DNA of 64,000 nt. Origin: Dyadobacter soli. Its GTDB lineage: Bacteria > Bacteroidota > Bacteroidia > Cytophagales > Spirosomataceae. The stretch is taken from NCBI RefSeq assembly GCF_900101885.1, contig NZ_FNAN01000007.1, forward strand, positions 62,001-126,000, read 5' to 3'. The notes under the pieces were generated by a model. It did not search any database. It saw only the letters and a list, made by a program, of their open reading frames with translations, and was not told where the DNA came from. Made by a program: the position numbers and the translations under genes. Positions 19,073 to 27,673 of the stretch are shown one piece after another (positions within the stretch are counted from its first letter, which is position 1; each line of letters begins with the position of its first letter).

Positions 19073-20326
19073 ATGAGAAAGATAGCAATTATGGGCGCGG
19101 GCCAATCGGGATTGCACCTGGGTGTGAGACTGGTAAGAAGCGGTTATGACGTGACCATCATTTCGGAGCGTTCGGCAGAGGAGATATTTAATGGCCCGCC
19201 TACCGGTGCCACTTACCTTTTCAACGATACCCTGCAACTGGAAAAGGAGCTGGGCCTTGATCTCTGGGCCGATACCGCTTTCCATTCGACCGGTTTCAAT
19301 ATCAACTTCGGCACACCGGCCGGCGACTTTGCTTTCGGCATCAAATCCCGCACCAGCAAGCCGGGCGCTTCCATTGACCAGCGTTTGAAATTCTATCAGT
19401 GGATTAAATTGTTCGAAAAACTCGGCGGCAAGTTCATCGTCAGCGATACCACGCCCTCCGATCTGCTGGCCTGCACCGCACAGTTCGACCTCGTGGTGGT
19501 TTCATCGGGTAAAGGGCCATTGGCCAGGCTGTTTACGAGGGACGACGAACGCTCTACGCACACAGTACCTGCCCGCAAACTGGTACAGATCCACATCAAC
19601 GATTTTGAACACACACACCGGACACGTTTCAACTCCATCACATTGGATGCCGTAATGGGCGCCGGGGAGATCATTACCGCGCCGTTTTACCAGAAAGACG
19701 ACATTCAATGCGCCTTCCTGCTCATCGAAAGCATTCCGGGTGGCCCGATGGACGTGTTCGACGACGCCGATTCCGCCGCCGGCATTCTGTCCAGGGCGAA
19801 AGAAATGATACGCACGCTCCTGCCCTGGCGGTACCCGGCTTTTGAGAATGCGGCGCTCGTGGGCAACAATGCATTTTTGAAAGGCTCTTTTGCGCCCGTC
19901 GTCAGAAAACCGGTGGTCCGGCTGAATTCCACGGCGGCCGTGCTGGGTGTGGGCGATACGGTGATCCTCAACGACCCGATCGTAGGCCAGGGCGGGAATA
20001 ACGCTTCCAAAATGGCGAACAGCTATGCCCAGGCGATCATTAACCGCGGCGACGCACCGTTCGACGTCGAATGGATGAACCGTACTTTCGAAGAATTCTG
20101 GCAGTATTCGCGGTATGTGAACCGTTTTTGCGACATTTTCCTCGGCCCACCCGCGCCGCACGTCGTCGATGTCCTGCAATCCGCGACGCGCTATCCCGAA
20201 GTCGCTTCCGATTTTGTGAATGGCTTCAACCATCCGCCCTCGTTGTTCCCGTGGCTCGACAATGCAGATGCAGCCCGCGAATACCTCACCCGCAAGACGA
20301 TGATACCCGCTTCGGCCGCCTTGTAA
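19073..20326 (+). CDS. Styrene/indole monooxygenase-like flavoprotein (StyA family)
   Basis: 417 aa, close to the length of StyA. The N-terminal FAD-binding Rossmann motif is GAGQSG (residues 8-13), followed by HLGVRL as in the family. The C-terminal half has a DPIVGQGGNNAS stretch equivalent to the DPVLGQGAN segment of StyA, and a FNHPPSLFPW region near the end. Family members take FADH2 from a separate reductase (StyB) and epoxidise styrene or oxidise indole. No StyB-like reductase is present in the window, so the electron source must lie elsewhere. It has its own promoter and stands alone. Substrate unknown; styrene itself is not implied. Confidence 0.82.
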   Translation: MRKIAIMGAGQSGLHLGVRLVRSGYDVTIISERSAEEIFNGPPTGATYLFNDTLQLEKELGLDLWADTAFHSTGFNINFGTPAGDFAFGIKSRTSKPGASIDQRLKFYQWIKLFEKLGGKFIVSDTTPSDLLACTAQFDLVVVSSGKGPLARLFTRDDERSTHTVPARKLVQIHINDFEHTHRTRFNSITLDAVMGAGEIITAPFYQKDDIQCAFLLIESIPGGPMDVFDDADSAAGILSRAKEMIRTLLPWRYPAFENAALVGNNAFLKGSFAPVVRKPVVRLNSTAAVLGVGDTVILNDPIVGQGGNNASKMANSYAQAIINRGDAPFDVEWMNRTFEEFWQYSRYVNRFCDIFLGPPAPHVVDVLQSATRYPEVASDFVNGFNHPPSLFPWLDNADAAREYLTRKTMIPASAAL

Positions 20327-20479
20327 CATGGCCGCTTACTGAAAGCCCAGGTTATCAGCACATATACCACAACCCGTTAGCATACTCCGTCGGCCCTCCC
20401 GGTTGATCAGGCCTCGTTTTGCCTGCATTTAACAAGCATTTTCAATCCCATTCTATATCCATACCAAATAAAACAATCC

Positions 20480-21265
20480 ATGAAAACAACGTTCAAAACA
20501 GCTCTGGGCAATGTCGCACTCTTTGCCTGCATCGCATTCGTATCTGCCTGTGATTCCAAAAACGACGATCCGGCTCCCTCGACGGAGATTAATTTCACTG
20601 AAATCAAAGGCAGCGGCGACATTAATACGCAAATCTCGGCATTCAGGACATTGCTGGGCGATCCGCTGAACACGACCGTCAATTCCACAGGCCGCAGGGA
20701 AATCAACTGGGATGCCGTGCCCGATAACCAGACGAACACCGACAATTTCCCCGGCGACTTTTTCAACAGCACCGACCCTGCATTGCCTGCCGGCAGGAAA
20801 CGCGGCATTATCTTCTCTACGCCAGGAAAAGGCCTGCGGGTGAGCGATAAGGATTTCAGCGACGCGGTTTCCGGCAACAGCGAACAGTTCAAATCGTTCA
20901 GCCCTGCGCGTACGTTTGCGGCCATCGGTAGCAATAAAATGGACCTGACCTTCAAAATTCCGGGTACCAACAATGCCGCGTTCGTCCGGGGATTCGGGGC
21001 TGTGTTTTCCGATGTCGACCGCGCCAATATCAGCAGCATCGAGTTTTTCGAAGGTGATAAAAGCCTGGGTAAATTCAATGTACCCGCACGAACCGATAAC
21101 AACGGCTTCTCATTCCTCGGGGTGGTTTTCCCGGATAATAAAGTAACCAGGGTTACAATCACCTCCGGCTCGGCGGGTATTTCGGGCGGATACAAATACA
21201 ACGCCAACGACGACCTGGTGATCATGGACGACTTCTTTTACAGCGAACCGGCCGCCAACCAATAG
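20480..21265 (+). CDS. Secreted lipoprotein of unknown function
   Basis: 261 aa. The signal peptide ends in a lipobox (VSAC, C24) followed by DSKNDD, an acidic stretch typical of Bacteroidota surface-exposed lipoproteins. The mature part is probably all-beta, rich in Gly, Asn and Thr, with no Cys beyond the lipid anchor and no recognisable catalytic motif. It begins 153 bp after the StyA-like gene on the same strand and is followed by a strong hairpin, so it is likely an independent or two-gene unit. Not recognised as a named family. Confidence 0.75.
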   Translation: MKTTFKTALGNVALFACIAFVSACDSKNDDPAPSTEINFTEIKGSGDINTQISAFRTLLGDPLNTTVNSTGRREINWDAVPDNQTNTDNFPGDFFNSTDPALPAGRKRGIIFSTPGKGLRVSDKDFSDAVSGNSEQFKSFSPARTFAAIGSNKMDLTFKIPGTNNAAFVRGFGAVFSDVDRANISSIEFFEGDKSLGKFNVPARTDNNGFSFLGVVFPDNKVTRVTITSGSAGISGGYKYNANDDLVIMDDFFYSEPAANQ

Positions 21266-21315
21266 CCATTGCCTGAGATTCGGGACTACGCTGCTTCAAC
21301 AAACTGAATACTTTT

Positions 21316-21358
21316 GAAACGCCCCACCGGTCGATATCCCCGACCGGCGGGGCGTTTC
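21316..21358. terminator. Strong GC-rich hairpin after the lipoprotein gene
   Basis: A 10-bp arm (21316-21325 with 21349-21358) continues, after one A-C mismatch, into a 7-bp arm (21327-21333 with 21341-21347) around a 7-nt loop. There is no T-tract on the plus strand. It separates the lipoprotein gene from the Kai operon. Confidence 0.6.
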
Positions 21359-21462
21359 AGCATTGCTCCGGGACATGGCATGGTTTTAATAATGTCTATT
21401 TTACCATGGTCACTTTACCGCGGTTTAATAGAAACAATCACCACAGACTATCAGAATTGACA

Positions 21463-23172
21463 ATGAGTTTGGAACCCTCAGAATCAACAAAAATGCCCAC
21501 CACACTTCCCAAATCGAGTACCGGCATCCGCGGCCTCGACGAAATTACCGCGGGTGGATTACCCTCCGGCAGGCCGACGCTTATCTGCGGCGCCGCCGGG
21601 TCCGGGAAAACGCTGTTCTCGATGGAATTTCTCGTGCACGGCGCGGTACACTTTAACGAGCCAGGTGTGTTCGTGGCATTTGAAGAAAAAGCCGAAGAAC
21701 TGGCCGTCAATGTCGCCTCACTCGGGTTTGATCTGCACCAGTTGCAGCGCGACGGCAAGATCCGGATCGACCACGTGCATGTCGAACGGAGCGAGATCGA
21801 AGAAACCGGTGAGTATAACCTGGACGGTCTTTTCATTCGCCTCGCATATGCGATCGATAGCATTGGCGCCAAGCGGGTTGTGCTCGACACGATCGAAAGT
21901 CTTTTCTCAGGACTGACGAACCAGGCAGTGCTGCGGGCCGAACTCCGCAGGTTGTTTGAATGGCTCAAAGAAAAGGGCGTGACAACCATTATCACCGGTG
22001 AAAAAGGCGAAGCATCGCTTACCCGCCAGGGGCTCGAAGAGTACGTGTCGGACTGTGTGATCCTGCTCGACCACCGGGTCGAAAACAAAATATCTACCCG
22101 CATTCTGCGGATCGTGAAATACCGCGGCTCAGTGCATGGTACCAACGAGTATCCGTTCCTGATCGACGAAGAGGGTATTTCGGTATTACCTGTCACCTCG
22201 CTTCAACTGAACCACCCGGTATCCTCCGAAAGGTTGTCATCGGGCATCCCCGCACTCGACAAAATGCTCGGCGGTGAAGGTTTTTTCAAAGCCAGCAGTA
22301 TACTGGTTTCGGGCACCGCAGGAACGGGGAAAACTTCCATAGCGGGGAGTTTTATCGACAAAGCGTGTATAGATGGCCAGCGCGCTATCTATTTTGCATT
22401 CGAAGAGTCGCCACACCAGATTATCCGCAATATGCGATCGATCAATATCGATCTGCAAGCGCACATAGACGATGGCCTTCTGATGTTCAGCGCGTCGAGG
22501 CCCACGCTCAATGGGCTCGAAATGCATTTGCTGAACATCGTAAAGCTGGTTGAAAAGTTCAGGCCGAGCGTAGTGGTGCTCGACCCGATCAGCAACCTCA
22601 TTACCGTCGGTTCGAACAGCGAGGTCAAGAGCCTGCTTACACGGCTGATCGACTTCCTGCAAAGCCAGCAGATTACCGTTGTGTTCACCGCACTGGCACT
22701 CAATGACAACAAAACCGAACAAACCGACGAGGGCGTATCCTCGCTCGTGGACGTTTGGATACTCGTACGCGACATCGAGTCGAACGGCGAGCGCAACCGC
22801 GGGTTATATGTCATGAAATCACGCGGGATGAGGCATTCGAACCAGGTGCGGGAGTTCGTCATCACCGACGAGGGCCTCAAACTGGTGGAAGTATTCCTCG
22901 GACCGGAGGGCGTGCTGACCGGCTCGGCACGCGAAACGCAGCAGTTGGTTGAAAAAACTACCGAAGCTATCCGGGATCACGCCGTATCGAGAAAGGACCG
23001 CGAAATCGAACGGAAACGATTGGTCCTCGAATCGAAAATCTCGTCGTTGAAGGAGGAATTCGAGTCGTTGCAGGAGGAGCTTAACAAAAGCTACATCGAA
23101 GACGAGCTCAAAAAGAATATTATGGAAAACAATCGCCAGGAACTCACCCGCAAGCGTGACGACCTGCTTTAA
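21463..23172 (+). CDS. kaiC: KaiC-like double-domain ATPase/kinase
   Basis: 569 aa from the chosen ATG (an upstream in-frame ATG at 21406 is less likely). Two RecA-like KaiC domains are present. CI has Walker A GAAGSGKT (43-50) and catalytic Glu pair E74-E75; CII has Walker A GTAGTGKT (284-291) and E314-E315. The segment TDEGVSSLVD (421-430) aligns with the autophosphorylation loop of cyanobacterial KaiC, so the phospho-sites S431/T432 would be S426/S427 and T426 would be T421. A coiled-coil tail (about 505-565) replaces the cyanobacterial C-terminus that binds KaiA. It heads an operon with two kaiB genes and a histidine kinase. Kinase and ATPase activities are likely; rhythmicity is not implied. 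Confidence 0.92.
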   Translation: MSLEPSESTKMPTTLPKSSTGIRGLDEITAGGLPSGRPTLICGAAGSGKTLFSMEFLVHGAVHFNEPGVFVAFEEKAEELAVNVASLGFDLHQLQRDGKIRIDHVHVERSEIEETGEYNLDGLFIRLAYAIDSIGAKRVVLDTIESLFSGLTNQAVLRAELRRLFEWLKEKGVTTIITGEKGEASLTRQGLEEYVSDCVILLDHRVENKISTRILRIVKYRGSVHGTNEYPFLIDEEGISVLPVTSLQLNHPVSSERLSSGIPALDKMLGGEGFFKASSILVSGTAGTGKTSIAGSFIDKACIDGQRAIYFAFEESPHQIIRNMRSINIDLQAHIDDGLLMFSASRPTLNGLEMHLLNIVKLVEKFRPSVVVLDPISNLITVGSNSEVKSLLTRLIDFLQSQQITVVFTALALNDNKTEQTDEGVSSLVDVWILVRDIESNGERNRGLYVMKSRGMRHSNQVREFVITDEGLKLVEVFLGPEGVLTGSARETQQLVEKTTEAIRDHAVSRKDREIERKRLVLESKISSLKEEFESLQEELNKSYIEDELKKNIMENNRQELTRKRDDLL

Positions 23173-23181
23173 TACCCTGTT

Positions 23182-23475
23182 ATGGAAGAAGTAAATGAAG
23201 AAGTATGGGAGCTCAGGCTGTACGTAGCCGGGAAAACCGCCCGGTCTGTGGCGGCACTCGCCAACCTCAAAAAGTACTGCGAAGAGTATTTGAAAGACAA
23301 ATATGTGATAGAAGTGATCGACCTGCTGGTGCAGCCGCAACTGGCCGAAGGCGACCAGATACTGGCCATTCCGACTTTGGTCAAAAAAGTGCCCGAGCCT
23401 ATTCGCAAGATTATCGGAGACCTTTCCAATGAGGAAAAGGTACTGGTAGGCCTCAATATTCGCCCGGCAAAATAA
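23182..23475 (+). CDS. kaiB: KaiB-like protein 1
   Basis: 97 aa, thioredoxin-like fold and the expected KaiB length. It keeps family signatures: RLYVAGKT near the start, [19 protein letters not shown] with the cis-Pro position, and [17 protein letters not shown]. In cyanobacteria KaiB binds phosphorylated KaiC after switching fold and recruits output kinases. It starts 9 bp after kaiC and ends 5 bp before the second kaiB. Of the two copies this one is closer to the cyanobacterial consensus and is the better candidate for a canonical partner of KaiC. Confidence 0.93.
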   Translation: MEEVNEEVWELRLYVAGKTARSVAALANLKKYCEEYLKDKYVIEVIDLLVQPQLAEGDQILAIPTLVKKVPEPIRKIIGDLSNEEKVLVGLNIRPAK

Positions 23476-23480
23476 ATCAG

Positions 23481-23807
23481 ATGAATCAGGGAACTCTACC
23501 GACACAGGACTGGGATGACGACGACGAAATGGACAACCACTTCGAGCTGAGCCTCTATATTGCCGGTGCGTCCTCTAACTCCATCCGGGCGGTGGCGAAC
23601 CTCCGGGAGATTTGTGAAAAATATCTCGGTGATAGATACACGCTCCGGGTGATTGACGTCCACCAGGAAAAGTCGCTTGCTGAAAAGGAACAGCTTGTGG
23701 CACTGCCGCTTTTGATCAAATCGAGACCCTATCCCGAGCGAAGGCTGATCGGCGATATGTCGGATACGCAAAAAGTTCTGAAAGGTCTTGGTATATCCGG
23801 CGAATGA
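23481..23807 (+). CDS. KaiB-like protein 2 (divergent)
   Basis: 108 aa. After an acidic N-terminal extension (DWDDDDEMD) the KaiB core is clear: LSLYIAGASSNSIRAV, VIDVHQEKSLAE and RLIGDMSDTQKVLKGLG. The cis-proline segment reads LPLLIKS rather than IPTL, and the basic/aromatic surface differs from copy 1. It lies between kaiB copy 1 (5 bp) and the histidine kinase (1 bp), so translation is probably coupled. Divergence suggests a separate role, for instance linking to the downstream kinase; this is inference. Confidence 0.88.
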   Translation: MNQGTLPTQDWDDDDEMDNHFELSLYIAGASSNSIRAVANLREICEKYLGDRYTLRVIDVHQEKSLAEKEQLVALPLLIKSRPYPERRLIGDMSDTQKVLKGLGISGE

Positions 23808-23808
23808 T

Positions 23809-25092
23809 ATGAGCAATCCGAAAACTTACGAGCAACTCCTTCGGGAAAACGCCGAGCTGACCCTGCGGTTGGAAGAAGCGTCGGACACGATCGATGCCAT
23901 TCGCACGGGCCAGGTCGATGCCCTGGTGGTGAATGACGCCCAGGCAGGACACCAGCTCTATACCCTCAAAACAGCCGACCATTCGTACCGCCTCTTTATC
24001 GAGAAGATGAATGAAGGCGCGCTAACATTGAACGAGGACGGCGTTATTTTGTATGCCAATTCCAAATTTGCGTCCATGCTTAGCGCTACGCTGTCGGATA
24101 TCGTCGGAAAGGATTTCGAATCGTTCGTGTCCGACGACTGTAAACCGATGTTCAGAGAGGTCTTTGATATGGCCTGGTTTGGTGATGTGCAGATCGAGGT
24201 AAAGATTTGCAGAAACGATGAATCGGTTCCGTCCCAGCTTTCGCTCACCGTGCTGCAACTCGACGAGGGGCCTGCGCTGAGCGTGATCGTGACCGACCTC
24301 ACTTTTCAAAAGAATATCCAGCGCCTGCTGAAAGAAAACAACCAGCGGCTAACCATCGCCAATGCCGAATTGGAAGCGAGCAACCACGATTTGCAGCAGT
24401 TTGCATCCATTGCCTCGCACGACCTTCAGGAGCCATTGCGGAAGATATTGATTTTCGCGAATATGATCCGGGACAGGCACGCGAAGGACCTGCCGCCGGA
24501 AAGCCGCAAATACCTCGACAAAATCATCTCATCATCGCAGCGAATGCGCTCGATGGCATCAGACATCCTTAATTACTCGGGACTGTCAACCGACACGCAA
24601 ACTTTCGATGCGGTAGACATGGAAGCCGTTGTGGCCGAGATTCTCGATGACTATGAATTGCTTTTGCAGGAGCGGAATGCAGAAGTGACCGTGGATGCCC
24701 TGCCCATGATCGAAGGAAACCGGGGGCAGATCAAGCAGGTATTCCAGAACCTGATCAGCAATTCCATCAAGTTTTCCCGCCAGGACAGGCCGGCGGTTAT
24801 ACGCATCTTTTGCGAGCCCTCCCATTCTGCCCCTGACGATGCCGGCGGCATCGTGTTCTGCCACATCGTTGTGGCCGACAACGGCATCGGTTTTGAAAAA
24901 GAATACCAGGAAAGGATCTTCTCGCTCTTTGAAAGGCTCAACAATAAAGACAAATATGAAGGCTCCGGTATCGGACTTTCGATTACCCGGAAAATCATTG
25001 AAAGACATCACGGGAAAATCACCGCCGACAGTACGCTCGGCGAAGGCGCTCGCTTCACGATCAGCCTGCCTGTGAAACAGCCGCTGGGGTAG
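23809..25092 (+). CDS. PAS-domain histidine kinase of the Kai operon
   Basis: 427 aa from the ATG one base after the kaiB stop (an in-frame upstream start at 23788 would overlap kaiB). A short coiled coil is followed by a PAS domain (about 60-170), HisKA with H204 in ASHDLQEPL, and HATPase with N-box NLISNSIKF, G1 DNGIGF and G2 GSGIGLSIT. No membrane helix or receiver, so it is a cytoplasmic phytochrome-type kinase. In cyanobacteria SasA reads the clock through a KaiB-like sensor domain; here the kinase has PAS instead and could be read out through a separate KaiB. Its response regulator is not adjacent. Confidence 0.9.
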   Translation: MSNPKTYEQLLRENAELTLRLEEASDTIDAIRTGQVDALVVNDAQAGHQLYTLKTADHSYRLFIEKMNEGALTLNEDGVILYANSKFASMLSATLSDIVGKDFESFVSDDCKPMFREVFDMAWFGDVQIEVKICRNDESVPSQLSLTVLQLDEGPALSVIVTDLTFQKNIQRLLKENNQRLTIANAELEASNHDLQQFASIASHDLQEPLRKILIFANMIRDRHAKDLPPESRKYLDKIISSSQRMRSMASDILNYSGLSTDTQTFDAVDMEAVVAEILDDYELLLQERNAEVTVDALPMIEGNRGQIKQVFQNLISNSIKFSRQDRPAVIRIFCEPSHSAPDDAGGIVFCHIVVADNGIGFEKEYQERIFSLFERLNNKDKYEGSGIGLSITRKIIERHHGKITADSTLGEGARFTISLPVKQPLG

Positions 25093-25122
25093 TTATCCGT
25101 TAGCTTTCAATGGGCCAGAATC

Positions 25123-25407
25123 TTGGCGGTAAGTTTGGAATTGCTGAGAATCTTTTCTATCGTTGATGGAAAAATGGTTCCATTTGAAGGACTGACTATC
25201 AACCCGGTGATGAAACATTTTATACTTGAAATGCATACCGAAGATCAGGAAAACGAAGGCGTGGAGTCTGGCCTGATCCTGAACGGGCTGGTCGACGATA
25301 CGGAACAGGAGCAAGCATTCGTGTCCGCACTGATCGCCGTGACGATCCTTGCAGGTGTGCTGCTGGTCGGTGTCGGTTTGTATTTAAGTATTTTCTGGGG
25401 AGTATGA
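25123..25407 (+). CDS. Small single-pass membrane protein (hypothetical)
   Basis: The frame is open from a TTG at 25123; in-frame ATG starts at 25174 or 25210 are more plausible and give 77 or 65 aa. The visible product has an acidic hydrophilic N-terminal half (TEDQENEG) and one strong C-terminal transmembrane helix (ALIAVTILAGVLLVGVGLYL). Third-base composition of the distal part looks coding. It is 30 bp downstream of the Kai-operon kinase on the same strand and could be its last gene. No family recognised. Confidence 0.45.
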   Translation: MAVSLELLRIFSIVDGKMVPFEGLTINPVMKHFILEMHTEDQENEGVESGLILNGLVDDTEQEQAFVSALIAVTILAGVLLVGVGLYLSIFWGV

Positions 25408-25457
25408 AGGCCAAAGCATGTACCTTTCATTCATTTTAACACTATATCTGCCTGTTT

Positions 25458-26204
25458 ATGATCAATTCGCTTCTATTGAAACCTTTTGGACTGCAAGTAT
25501 CCCGGATCAAAAAAGAAGAAAAATTCACCGACGATGAAACTTTCCTGGCCTTGTACGAACAATGCAGGCCTTACACCATGACTTCCATTGAACGTATGTA
25601 TGCCTTGTTCAATGCAGTGAAGTATGTGGTGAAATACAATATCCCGGGAGACTTTGTAGAATGCGGGGTTTGGCGCGGCGGAAGCTCGATGATGATCGCC
25701 CTCACGCTCCTTCACCTGCGCAATACCGACAAGCGGCTGTTCCTGTACGATACGTTTGAAGGAATGTCGGAACCGACCGAGCATGACAAGACTTTCCGCG
25801 GCGAAAATGCCGAAGTACTGATGGAAAAGGGCGCCGATAATAAAGAAACTTCCGTGTGGTGCCTTGCAGACATTAACGACGTGAAGCAGAACATGAGCAT
25901 TACCAAATATCCGGCAGCGAATATTCAATATGTAAAAGGAAAAGTAGAAGATACCATTCCGGCGACATTGCCAGCCAACGGCATCGCATTGCTGCGCCTC
26001 GATACCGACTGGTACGAGTCCACCAGGCACGAACTATTGCATTTGTATCCGCTCCTGGCCGTTTCCGGCGTGCTGATCATCGACGATTACGGGCATTGGG
26101 ATGGCTGTAAAAAGGCCGTGGACGAGTATTTTGCAGATAAACCACTCTTGCTTAACAGGATAGATTACACGGGGCGGATCGCGGTGAAATCGCAGTCAGT
26201 CTGA
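25458..26204 (+). CDS. TylF/MycF-type O-methyltransferase
   Basis: 248 aa. It has the TylF features: FVECGVWRGGSS (SAM-binding loop), FLYDTFEGM, and a metal-binding pair LRLDTDWYEST and IIDDYGHW. These Mg- and SAM-dependent enzymes methylate sugar hydroxyls in macrolides and also in bacterial surface glycans. It begins a polysaccharide-related group. A TACCTTTC at 25421-25428 is one mismatch from the -7 consensus. It converges on the glycosyltransferase gene, with a shared hairpin between them. Confidence 0.88.
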   Translation: MINSLLLKPFGLQVSRIKKEEKFTDDETFLALYEQCRPYTMTSIERMYALFNAVKYVVKYNIPGDFVECGVWRGGSSMMIALTLLHLRNTDKRLFLYDTFEGMSEPTEHDKTFRGENAEVLMEKGADNKETSVWCLADINDVKQNMSITKYPAANIQYVKGKVEDTIPATLPANGIALLRLDTDWYESTRHELLHLYPLLAVSGVLIIDDYGHWDGCKKAVDEYFADKPLLLNRIDYTGRIAVKSQSV

Positions 26205-26217
26205 TTTTAAATGAAAG

Positions 26218-26268
26218 AAAATCCAGTCAGTGCCGACATTACAAGTTCGCAAACACTGACTGGATTTT
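26218..26268. terminator. Bidirectional terminator overlapping a coding end
   Basis: A 15-bp arm at 26218-26232 pairs with 26254-26268, giving A-rich and T-rich flanks so that both strands end in a U-run. It lies between the convergent TylF-like and glycosyltransferase genes, and its right arm is inside the last codons of the glycosyltransferase. Confidence 0.75.
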
Positions 26269-27375
26269 TGTTTCCATTCCATTCGAGGTGAACCCGGCGA
26301 TCACCGTCTTCCTTGCAGCCACACCCAGCCGGCGCCTCAGTTCCTTGTCCCGGATCAATTTGTCGAGCGCGGCGGCCAGTCCCTCGTTATCTCTTTCCTT
26401 CACGAGCAAACCATTCTCCCCGTCCTGTATCGCCTGCGGGATTCCGGCGTGATAGGTAGAGACAACTGCCTTCTCCATGCTCATCGCTTCCAGAATCGAG
26501 TTGGGTAAGCCTTCCATATCTCCCTTGTCGTCGGTGCGGCTATTAAGCACGTAAATGTCGGCGCCTTTCATCTGCTCATTCACCACCTGGTGTGGTTTGG
26601 ACCCGAGCAGCGCTATTTTGTCGCCCAGATTCAGCTGATCGACGAGTTCCCTGCACATAGGCATTTCCGGGCCGTCGCCGATAATCCGCAATTCAAGGTT
26701 GTCGTACCGGCTGCAAAGGGTAGCGAATGCTTTTATCAAATCGGGAACACCCTTCTTGGGCACCAGACGGCCCACATGCTGTATCACTACCTTGTCACGA
26801 TCAGGTATTTCCGCGGGAAGAAACTTTTGTTCGTCGGTGCCGTATGGAATCAAATGCACTTTGCTACTGAATCGTTTGAGATCGAGGGTATCGATAAAAT
26901 GCGGGCTGACGATGATAACCGCTTTCGCATATTCGATTACTTCGCTGATTTTGTCGGCATATGCCTTGTTATCGAGCATAGCCGGTGCCGCGTCGATCCC
27001 GTGGAAGCTGACTACCAGCGGAATGCCCAGTTTTTGGGCAACCGGCAGCATTTCAATCCCCGACGGCCCGAAGTGGGCATGGATAACGTCGATTTTGTCC
27101 CGTTTCAAAAGTGTCGACAGCAGCGCGCGGTTTTGAAAACTTAACTTGTAACCTTGCCCCACAAACGCACGCATTGCCTTCGTGATCACCTTGTCGGCCA
27201 GGCCCCGGTATGGGGTAATGAGCTCCTTTTTAACATCGATCGGAAATTTATCTGCGTTCTCATACCGGTAGGCCAGCATCGTGACCTCGTGGTATCTCGA
27301 CAAGCCCACTACCTGACGATGGACAAATGTTTCGCTAAGCGGGAAAAATGATGGATTGAATACCAGAATGTTCAT
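26239..27375 (-). CDS. GT4-family glycosyltransferase
   Basis: 378 aa, GT-B fold. The N-terminal domain has SETFVHRQ and HAHFGPSG; the C-terminal donor-binding domain has GRLVPKKGVPDLI and the E-x7-E motif in EGLPNSILEAMSMEKAV. This is the pattern of WcaL/colanic-acid type enzymes that transfer sugars from nucleotide donors onto lipid-linked glycans. It is cytoplasmic. It is convergent with the TylF-like gene and divergent from the methyltransferase gene 298 bp away. The acceptor is not predictable. Confidence 0.88.
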   Translation of the reverse strand: MNILVFNPSFFPLSETFVHRQVVGLSRYHEVTMLAYRYENADKFPIDVKKELITPYRGLADKVITKAMRAFVGQGYKLSFQNRALLSTLLKRDKIDVIHAHFGPSGIEMLPVAQKLGIPLVVSFHGIDAAPAMLDNKAYADKISEVIEYAKAVIIVSPHFIDTLDLKRFSSKVHLIPYGTDEQKFLPAEIPDRDKVVIQHVGRLVPKKGVPDLIKAFATLCSRYDNLELRIIGDGPEMPMCRELVDQLNLGDKIALLGSKPHQVVNEQMKGADIYVLNSRTDDKGDMEGLPNSILEAMSMEKAVVSTYHAGIPQAIQDGENGLLVKERDNEGLAAALDKLIRDKELRRRLGVAARKTVIAGFTSNGMETKIQSVFANL

Positions 27376-27673
27376 ATTCTAAAAAACTTCGGCCTGTTGC
27401 CGATCTGAGTAGTGTGTTAATCAATATGCCGGAGAGGCTTTTATACAAGTTACTAGTAATGAGCAACTAAGAAAGGAAGAACCAAACAGTTTCTCCCCAT
27501 CCGTTCGATCACCCGGACGTGCCGGATATTGTAAAACGGTCAAATATACGATGACCGATCTTCAATTCGCCCAAAAAGAGTTATAAATTGCAGCCTCGGT
27601 AGCGAGAGGTCGGGTGATTCAGGTTTGTAGCCACCCGTCCATTTACTTACAAACACTATATTTATTTTACAGC

